A stretch of DNA of 37,822 bases from Nitrospira sp. GTDB taxonomy: Bacteria; Nitrospirota; Nitrospiria; Nitrospirales; Nitrospiraceae. Position 1 is the first letter of the stretch. The number at the start of each line of letters is the position of its first letter. The position numbers and the translations under genes are program-made. The stretch is from contig JAHFEW010000043.1 of NCBI GenBank assembly GCA_023248215.1, positions 1 to 37,822 of the forward strand. The letters run 5' to 3'. Shown here in pieces: positions 1 to 5,751 of this stretch. The notes beneath the pieces were generated by a model that ran no database searches, was not told where the DNA came from, and worked only from the letters and a program-made list of their open reading frames with translations.

Positions 1-654
1 TAGGTCGTGACAAAAAGATTCGCAACTCTTGTGCCCCTTCCCATATTGATGCCTCGGAGCGGTTGGTGCTCAACGCAAGATAAGGCAGCTTCAGGAGAAA
101 TCCGGAATGAGCGGACGAACATCTCGCCTACGCGAACAAATGCCAGTATTCATTCTGTATCTGGCGAGATACGTGAGGAGTATCTCATCCGATTCAGTGC
201 AGAGATGACAAGGATCGTCGGCTGTATCAGCGCACGACTATGCAAATCAGCAGGAAGGTAAAGACTGAGCGAGCAGCTCACCGGACAGAATCAGATTACA
301 CATCGACGTAGCGGGATTGGGACGGAATCAGAGGGGTCTATAGGTCTAGCGACCACTGGCGGGCGGGCTATTTCTTTTCCCTTACTGAATTCTGTGGGGC
401 TTGTTTTCCGAGGAGGCGTCGGAAGCTTTGTAGAGACCAAAGCGCGGAGGACAAAGCTGGCGACCCCGGCAGAGGACTGGCAAGGGGTCGAGTCTATGCG
501 GCAGATGCGAGGGGACGTGCAACTGACGATCTGGCTGAGAAGGTGGCCGGTGCGAGGGCTGATGATAAAGGCTCCCGAGCCCGTTTCTCAGATTCGGGAA
601 AACGGTCCCCGCAAAGTGCCGCGTGCGACGAATCAACATCATGGCTCAGCCTTA
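1..654. other. No recognisable gene; intergenic or decayed accessory DNA
   Basis: Open frames in this stretch (for example 7-261 on plus) lack a convincing ribosome binding site and resemble no family I know. Their composition (rich in Arg, Ser, Pro) is typical of shadow translation. The only structure I can support is the left copy of a diverged repeat at 446-580, described separately. The low coding density contrasts with the packed genes after 4.8 kb. Confidence 0.5.
446..580 (+). repeat. Diverged direct repeat, copy A (~135 bp)
   Basis: This segment matches 1942-2078 in the same orientation at roughly 80% identity by eye. Shared blocks include GGACAAAGCTGG, TCTATG.CGGCAGATG, ATCTGGCT.AGA and GGCTG.TGATAAAG.CTCCCGA. 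Copy A lacks the T-rich tandem array that follows copy B. No protein is evident in either copy, so this looks like the non-coding end or scar of an old mobile element. I cannot name the element. Confidence 0.7.
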
Positions 655-909
655 CTACCAGGCGATACATTCCGTAGCGACTTCAGAATCAGTAAGCTCG
701 GTCGTCTGCATATTGTCCATGGCCGCCACGATCCCGGCGTACACTTTTGCCGCGGCTGCAGACCAAGCTGGGTTGAATGACTCGCCCCGAAATGCCGCTT
801 CGGCGGCTTTCTTTTCATCATAGGTCAGGGCGCGTGGTTGGTCCGCGTCTGGGTCCTTCGATTCTACAATGTCTCGCCTGCATTCATCTTCCATCATATC
901 CTGTCGCAT
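655..909 (-). CDS. Small acidic hypothetical protein (84 aa)
   Basis: The ATG at 909 is preceded by a perfect AGGAGG with five-base spacing, which makes this a credible gene despite its size. The product begins with an acidic stretch (MEDECRRDIVE, then DPDAD). It continues with a helical, Ala-rich part containing LTYDEKKAAEAAFRGE and FNPAWSAAAAKVYAGI. There is no signal peptide, membrane segment or cysteine motif. I do not recognise the family and assign no function. It stands alone: no other supported gene lies within 600 bases on either side, and the surroundings hold mobile-element remnants. It is probably cytoplasmic. The reading frame is supported by the ribosome binding site and by its non-shadow composition. 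Confidence 0.6.
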   Translation of the reverse strand: MRQDMMEDECRRDIVESKDPDADQPRALTYDEKKAAEAAFRGESFNPAWSAAAAKVYAGIVAAMDNMQTTELTDSEVATECIAW

Positions 910-2035
910 GGGGTCCTCCTTTACGAGTCGACGTTCAAGGCTGACTAGTCGGATGATAGAGCAAGCTTAGTGCCAGTCAGATCGTCTATCGCAGGTGTTC
1001 CACTACAACATATCGCACGAGACACTCCGGTGAATAGTCCAATATGGCGGCTCGTTCTTTCATAAAACATTTTCATAGAGTTACACACTGCATGCCTCTC
1101 GTGATACCCCTAGGGGCGGCATATTTATACCCTGGTAATTCCTGAAAAAACCCGATCTTGGATCGGGGTAGCGGAGTGGTTCCTGTGACAGGAATCCCAT
1201 GAATGTGACAGTCGGACTCATCATGGGCATTGGCGAAGGGTAAAGGGGAGATATAAGAGGTGGCCGCCCGAACCCAAACGTGTTTGGAGAACGTCTTCCC
1301 AAGAGCATTCGTTCCTATCGCCACCCGGAGTATCTACTTCGATACAGTCCGGTATCTCTTCAGATGCGATGCTCACTGCACAAGGGCACGCGACTCCTCG
1401 AATATCAGGCAAAACGTCATAGTGGGCCGGTAGAGAGGTAGGCGCATTCTTTGCTGTTCAGTGAGTGAAGGGCTTAGGCGTTCGTGAGACGAGAGCCTGT
1501 ATCTGAGCAATTGGGAATGGAGGGGACGAGATGACGCAATCGACCAGCGCACGAGGGGTTCGAGGGCGGCCAACCATAGGTGTGAATTGGAGATGACGAG
1601 CGCGAGATCCAACAACACCTGGCGCGCTACCGGACCGCTGCGCTTAGTGGACTGGGAATGGTCAGAATGCATACCGCTGGACTGGAACCGTTCGCGCGAG
1701 ACGTCGAGAATCCTGCGCAGGGCGCGGCGCAGGAAGCCATCAAGGCCATCGGGGAGCGAAGCAAGACCAGGTGAGTGTGAACGAAGAGCGCGTCAAGGAA
1801 GCGGAAGGCTTGTGGTGAGCACCTCAAGGGCTGGGCAAATGATAGGACTCGCGGAGAGGCATTACTTGACGGTGAAGTTCACCACCATTCCTTTCACGAC
1901 GTCGCTTCCTTCCGACAAGGAGTCTTTCCTTTGGCCTCTGTGCAGCGGACAAAGCTGGAGACCCGAGCGGACGACTGGCCATGGTCGCGTCTATGGCGGC
2001 AGATGCCGAGGGATGTATTACTGACAATCTGGCTC
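910..2035. other. 1.1-kb stretch without a convincing gene
   Basis: Several short frames exist on both strands (for example 1587-2024 plus and 1373-1672 minus), but none has a good ribosome binding site together with a protein-like composition. A short plus frame from 1658 reads as a plausible helical peptide (DVENPAQGAAQEAIKAIGE), stops at about 1768, and has possible continuation in another frame. It may be a decayed gene fragment, but I cannot name it. The stretch holds a minus-strand terminator (1145-1167), a CCCCTAGGGG palindrome (1107-1116) and the start of repeat copy B (1942). Confidence 0.4.
1145..1167 (-). terminator. Intrinsic terminator, minus strand, with no assigned gene
   Basis: Read on the minus strand, a 7-bp perfect stem (CCCGATC / GATCGGG, 3-base loop) is followed at once by six T residues (1150-1145). 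This is a textbook rho-independent terminator shape. About 13 bases upstream of it on the same strand is a second hairpin (TTCCTG / CAGGAA, 1180-1194). No convincing protein gene ends here. It may serve a small RNA, a small unrecognised gene or relic transcription. Confidence 0.6.
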
Positions 2036-2078
2036 AGAGGTGGCCGGAGTAAGGGCTGCTGATAAAGACTCCCGACCC
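1942..2078 (+). repeat. Diverged direct repeat, copy B (~135 bp)
   Basis: Partner of 446-580, same orientation, about 80% identical by eye. Copy B runs directly into a T-rich tandem array and then the IS256-type transposase remnant, so the repeat is plausibly part of, or a preferred neighbour of, a mobile element. The 1.36 kb between the copies holds no intact gene. Confidence 0.7.
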
Positions 2079-2138
2079 CTTTTTATTTTCTCGACCCCTT
2101 TTTATTTTCTTTTTATTTTGCGACCCCTTTTTATTTTG
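2073..2138 (+). repeat. Short tandem repeat, unit CGACCCCTTTTTATTTT
   Basis: Three full copies of a 17-base unit start at 2073, 2092 and 2121, with a truncated copy (TTTTTATTTT) before the third. The array sits between repeat copy B and the transposase remnant and ends in an inverted repeat. In reverse it would encode Lys-rich nonsense, which explains the odd minus-strand frames here. Confidence 0.8.
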
Positions 2139-2170
2139 TCCGGCGTGAGGTGGCGGCCGGCGCCGGACAA
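2136..2170. repeat. Perfect 10-bp inverted repeat at the edge of the IS remnant
   Basis: TTGTCCGGCG (2136-2145) is exactly mirrored by CGCCGGACAA (2161-2170), with 15 bases between. It overlaps the last T-rich repeat unit on the left and the first recognisable transposase codons on the right. It may mark a recombination junction or be a stem formed in the element. Confidence 0.6.
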
Positions 2171-2540
2171 GGTAGAGGCCAAGCGACCGCTGGCCGAGTT
2201 CGTCGCGCGCTTCGGCAGGTCCGCACCGGAAGCCGTCGCCTGCCTGGAAGACGGGTTCGAGGACGCGATGGCGGTGATGGCGCTGCCGGAGAAATACCGG
2301 CGACGGACAAGAACGACAACTAGGCGGGAGCGACTCAACGTGGAGATACGGCGCCTGGAGCGGGTCATCCGCATCTTCCCCAACGACGACTCGGCACGGC
2401 GCCTGATCGGCCGCGGCTGGCTGAATGGAACGATCTCTGGCGGGAACGCCGTTCCCTCGACATGGATGAATTCGCGGAATGGGCTGCTGCACGCGCCGCC
2501 GCCAATGACAACCACGTCGTGACCATTGCCGGGTCGGCGG
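2158..2540 (+). pseudogene. IS256-family transposase, 3' fragment, frameshifted
   Basis: The plus frame from about 2158 gives the C-terminal third of a Mutator/IS256-type transposase: LAEFVARFGRSAPEA, then DAMAVMALPEKYRRR, then the family block around ERLNVEIRRLERVIRIFP. At about 2405-2412 the match leaves this frame and resumes in the next (LAEWNDLWRERRSLDMDEF, then EWAAARAAANDN), so an indel broke the gene. The N-terminal two-thirds, including the first catalytic acids, are absent. In the conserved RTTN-type motif just before ERLN the Asn appears as Thr. Intact members are about 400 aa. The fragment abuts the 3' end of the radical SAM gene and is clearly inactive. It signals past insertion and rearrangement here. 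Confidence 0.8.
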
Positions 2541-2576
2541 CGGAGGAGATCATGGTTTCCCACTCCCTTGTTGTCT

Positions 2577-4049
2577 TCAACAAGAATGAGGGGCTTGATC
2601 CGGCTTGCCCACAGCAGCCAGTTTTGAAATGAGTCCGATGAGCAAGTTATCCTTGAGCAATTCTCGTGTTATATGACACCGTTCCGTATACCCCGCAGCT
2701 GCCGGATCGCCACTCGAGGATACCGAAGCACTCTTGGCATAGCAGTCTCCTGCACAGTTATACTTCGCGATGCACCCCTGGCACTTCGGCATTTCGTGGA
2801 CATTGAGTCTCCCTAGCCGATCAATCGCCTCCTGATCCACGATGAATTCCCCAGCCTCCTGATTCCACTCGCCATACTGAAACAACTTGGCTCTCGGATC
2901 CGAAGGTTGGAGGACTTCGTTGCACGATGTCACAATTCCACGTGAGGTGACCAAGAAGGTGCTCGCATTACTGGCTCCACAAAAGGTCTCCCGGTGTTTC
3001 GTGGCGGCACCGGAGTAATACAGCTCGATCCCAAATCCTGCCGCCACTCTCCTTGCCTCACGGAAGTGATCCACGAACGTCTGCGCATCGATACGGTCAA
3101 TCTGCCCCTGAAGGTTCGTGACCCCTGTCACATCGAAGACCGGCTCAAAGTGGATACTTTTGCACTGCAAGTTCTCCCCGACGAACAGCACAAACTCGGC
3201 CAGCGTTGAACTGCCTGCTGCGGTTACCGTCGATCTGATATCGTACGTCTTCCCACGCTCCTCCAGCCCTTTCATGGTGGCGATAATGCGATCGAAGGAC
3301 CCACCCCCATTCGGCAGCACCCGATTCTCATTGTGCACGTCCCGCACACCGTCCAACGAGAAGGTCAGATGGGTGCAGTTCTCTGCAATATAATCCAGCC
3401 TTGTTGGGGAGAACACACCATTGGTGCTTAAGGATACGGTGGGCGTCAAACTATGCAGGCTGCACTGCTCCTTAAAGTATTCGATGATCTTCTGAAACAC
3501 GCTCCAACTTGCCGTGGCTTCGCCTTCTCCCAAGAAACTGATGGACGGATTCACCTGTTGAACTGTGGCATTCTTCACAATCAAATCGATTGCCGCTTTC
3601 GCCACCGTCCAGGGTATATCCAAGTCTTCCAACCTTCCCCCTTCGGCATAACAATACTTGCATCGCAAGGTACATTTCTGAGTATTTGAAAAGGTCGCGC
3701 TGGTTGGTGCCCATCGGGTACTGGGATTGGGGAACGTCTCTTGCCGTCCCTCGGTAATCTGGAACACGCCCTGGCTGGCTAGGTGATCGACCAGAGATTG
3801 TTCGTTGGGTAACAATGCCTCCTTACGGAAGTATTTCCTGACCGTAGACGCACCAAATTCGTTCAGAATCATGCTGACATTCGCACGGGGACTGTAAAAC
3901 AAGTACCCGTCTAGAAACGAGACAAGGAAAGTATCTCCTGCTCCTTCGATCCGCTCTTCAACGAAGTTCTCCGAAGTATGAATGGCACTGCGGCTTCGTT
4001 TTTGTGGCATGAGTAAGGTGTTTGGCATAGGAGATCCCTTCTCAGGCAT
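2577..4049 (-). CDS. Radical SAM/SPASM peptide maturase
   Basis: The 490-aa product is a radical SAM enzyme. The cluster-binding CxxxCxxC is C126, C130, C133 (KCTLRCKYCYAEGG), a GEGEAT segment at 174-179 fits the SAM-binding glycine motif, and SLDG lies at 231-234. The C-terminal part has SPASM-type auxiliary-cluster cysteines: C357, C376, C423, C426, C432, C436 and C458. Residues about 30-100 may be a PqqD-like recognition domain (YLFYSPRANVSMILNEFG); this is inferred. Enzymes of this architecture crosslink ribosomal peptides. The upstream Cys-repeat gene ends in a TAATG overlap with this start, suggesting translational coupling. The internal ATG at 4028 has a better ribosome binding site (AGAAGGGA, 6-base spacing) and could be the true start, giving 483 aa. 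GC is visibly lower than in the housekeeping genes. The substrate is inferred from context only. Confidence 0.9.
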   Translation of the reverse strand: MPEKGSPMPNTLLMPQKRSRSAIHTSENFVEERIEGAGDTFLVSFLDGYLFYSPRANVSMILNEFGASTVRKYFRKEALLPNEQSLVDHLASQGVFQITEGRQETFPNPSTRWAPTSATFSNTQKCTLRCKYCYAEGGRLEDLDIPWTVAKAAIDLIVKNATVQQVNPSISFLGEGEATASWSVFQKIIEYFKEQCSLHSLTPTVSLSTNGVFSPTRLDYIAENCTHLTFSLDGVRDVHNENRVLPNGGGSFDRIIATMKGLEERGKTYDIRSTVTAAGSSTLAEFVLFVGENLQCKSIHFEPVFDVTGVTNLQGQIDRIDAQTFVDHFREARRVAAGFGIELYYSGAATKHRETFCGASNASTFLVTSRGIVTSCNEVLQPSDPRAKLFQYGEWNQEAGEFIVDQEAIDRLGRLNVHEMPKCQGCIAKYNCAGDCYAKSASVSSSGDPAAAGYTERCHITRELLKDNLLIGLISKLAAVGKPDQAPHSC

Positions 4050-4381
4050 TAGGGTTGATTGGTGTCCGCGGAGCGAGACGGGGGCCTGGCCGCATTCATT
4101 TTCGTACGTATTTCGTCCACAATAGCGAGAAAATCATCGATGCTCTTCATCCTGTTGACGTCCAATCCTTGCACAACCTCTCGAAAAATTGGATTGGACA
4201 ACAGGTCGAGTATATTGGTTCCATCCTTTAGGTCACACACACACTTCAATTCACATGAGCACTTTCCATCACAGACACACTTCAATTCACATGAACAGTC
4301 CGGGTTCTCATGGAATCGGAGTACGTTGGCAAGAGCAATAAGACCGACGGGATCAATAGTACGAACCGGTTTATCAGGCAT
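4049..4381 (-). CDS. Cys-repeat protein, candidate RiPP precursor (110 aa)
   Basis: The ATG at 4381 follows a strong AGGAGG with six-base spacing and a clear promoter. Residues 1-28 form a leader-like segment (IDPVGLIALANVLRF). Residues 29-52 are two copies of a 12-residue unit, CSCELKCVCDGK and CSCELKCVCDLK, which hold all eight cysteines (29, 31, 35, 37, 41, 43, 47, 49). Residues 53-110 form a helical tail (NILDLLSNPIF, then SIDDFLAIVDEIRTKM) that ends in a polar stretch. The gene overlaps the radical SAM maturase by one base. The simplest reading is a precursor whose cysteines are modified by that enzyme. The repeat lies in the middle rather than at the C-terminus, which is unusual: the tail could carry the recognition site or be removed. 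An alternative is a small metal-binding protein. There is no signal peptide and no double-Gly site. I know of no named family. Confidence 0.8.
   Translation of the reverse strand: MPDKPVRTIDPVGLIALANVLRFHENPDCSCELKCVCDGKCSCELKCVCDLKDGTNILDLLSNPIFREVVQGLDVNRMKSIDDFLAIVDEIRTKMNAARPPSRSADTNQP
4226..4297 (-). repeat. 36-bp in-frame tandem duplication encoding the Cys repeat
   Basis: Two 36-base units (4262-4297 and 4226-4261) encode residues 29-40 and 41-52 of the precursor-like protein. The 20-base core ACACACTTCAATTCACATGA (plus strand) is identical at 4239-4258 and 4275-4294. Near-identity at the DNA level points to recent duplication, so copy number may vary between strains. Confidence 0.85.
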
Positions 4382-4453
4382 AAATACCTCCTATGGAAAT
4401 TTGAAGGTCGCCCTGTCTCGCTCATTGTCCATGTGGTGATTTTTCCGATGCGT

Positions 4454-4481
4454 AGTGTAAGAAACTGGTCATTAATGTCAA
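4454..4481 (-). promoter_or_regulatory. Sigma70-type promoter for the Cys-repeat/maturase operon
   Basis: On the minus strand a perfect TTGACA (4481-4476) is separated by 16 bases from TACACT (4459-4454). Expected initiation near 4447 gives a leader of about 65 bases before the ATG at 4381. No operator is obvious. Confidence 0.65.
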
Positions 4482-4798
4482 GCGGGATAAAGGAAAGAAT
4501 AGAAAAAACGCGTCTGTCTGGATTGTCACGCCGCGGCAGCGACCGCAAGTCGCCACGGGCACTGCTGTTTCATCATGGCATTATGAATCGTCAGCAACTT
4601 CTGCATGTCTGAGCCTTTGGTGTCAGGTCGTGCATTCACGCATCGGTCAGAGGAACGGTCTGCGGAGACATGCTAGCGCTCGCCTCCTGCCGGCAGACCG
4701 CCGGTTGCCAGTCACACTCGCCCGATCCCCCGGCAACAGAACCAACTCGACCGAATCGCGCGCCGTTCGTCAGCCGAGGCGTTCGCAAGCAGGTCTGT
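4482..4798. other. Intergenic region between the peptide operon and fdhD; no gene seen
   Basis: Frames here are short and have no ribosome binding site. A GC-rich stem (CCGGC / GCCGG, around 4689-4713) downstream of fdhD on the minus strand has no T-tract, so I do not call it a terminator. By eye, GC rises from here toward the housekeeping block, so this may be the island border. Confidence 0.4.
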
Positions 4799-5704
4799 TC
4801 ACCGGCCTGAAGTAGAACCGAGCCGCACGCGGTCATCCCCCGTATAGATCACAAACCGTTTGCCGCGGAGAAAGCCGACGAGCGTCAAGTTGAATTCCCA
4901 GGCGAGCTGGGCAGCCAGGCTGGAAGGCGCCGAGACGCAGGCTACGATGGGAACGCCGGCGACCAGGGCCTTCTGGATGATTTCGAAACTCCCTCGGCCA
5001 CTCACGAGCAATATCGATTCCTTCAGCGGAAGCCGTTTCTCCAGCAGGGCCCAGCCGATCAGCTTATCCACCGCATTGTGGCGGCCCACGTCCTCCCGCA
5101 GCACAATCAGCTTGCCGGTCGTATCAAACAAACCAGCCGCATGGAGCCCGCCGGTGCGGCTGAATAGGGGCTGGGCAGATCGCAGAGCGTCAGGGAGAAG
5201 GCAGAGGACCTCCGGTGAGACTCGAAGATCCGGATTCGGACGTGTGATGCCGCGCACCCGTACTGTATCGATCGAGGCTTTCCCACAGAGTCCGCAACTC
5301 GACGACGCCATAAAATTGCGTCGCAGCAGGGCCGGCTTGATCGCGACTCCAGGAACGAGATCTACACGGACCACATTGCGTTTGCGACCCCTGGTGACGA
5401 CTTGTCGAAGGCCGGTTATCTGTTCGACCTCCTTGATCACGCCTTCGGTCAGCAGAAATCCAGAAGCCAATTCGAGATCATGTCCCGGCGTGCGCATCGT
5501 CACGCTGATCGGACGGGTACCGATGCGAATCTCAAGCGGTTCCTCTCCGACCAGGTAGTCCTCAAACCGGGAGACCGTGCCATCCTGCCATTCGGTCACC
5601 CCGGTTATCTCTACCGGACGTGCAGGCATGGAGAGAGGTTGGGTGTTGCCCTTTGGGCGAGCGGCCGGACGTTGTTTGTTCGAACGCTGTTCAGCCATTC
5701 CCAT
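4799..5704 (-). CDS. fdhD: Formate dehydrogenase sulfurtransferase FdhD
   Basis: FdhD passes sulfur from a cysteine desulfurase to the bis-MGD cofactor of formate dehydrogenase-type enzymes and is needed for their activity. The 301-aa product is of usual length. It has the family's redox CxxC (SSCGLCGK, near residue 137), an N-terminal EEPLEIRI block, the TPGHDLELASGFLLTEG segment, and the FSRTGGLHAAGLF and REDVGRHNAVDKLIG blocks that line the binding cavity. The first ATG is used; two codons in is a second ATG, and neither has a strong ribosome binding site. It lies 47 bases downstream of the molybdopterin oxidoreductase gene on the same strand, so the two are probably co-transcribed, with FdhD activating its neighbour. 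Cytoplasmic. Confidence 0.95.
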   Translation of the reverse strand: MGMAEQRSNKQRPAARPKGNTQPLSMPARPVEITGVTEWQDGTVSRFEDYLVGEEPLEIRIGTRPISVTMRTPGHDLELASGFLLTEGVIKEVEQITGLRQVVTRGRKRNVVRVDLVPGVAIKPALLRRNFMASSSCGLCGKASIDTVRVRGITRPNPDLRVSPEVLCLLPDALRSAQPLFSRTGGLHAAGLFDTTGKLIVLREDVGRHNAVDKLIGWALLEKRLPLKESILLVSGRGSFEIIQKALVAGVPIVACVSAPSSLAAQLAWEFNLTLVGFLRGKRFVIYTGDDRVRLGSTSGR

Positions 5705-5751
5705 TGTTTCTGGTTGTCGCCTTATCCCTTGGCCTCACGCGCTACGTCTCA

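Noticed and set aside
4226-4297. CRISPR-like repeat
   Set aside because: Only two 36-bp units, no spacers, and they are in frame within a gene with a strong ribosome binding site.
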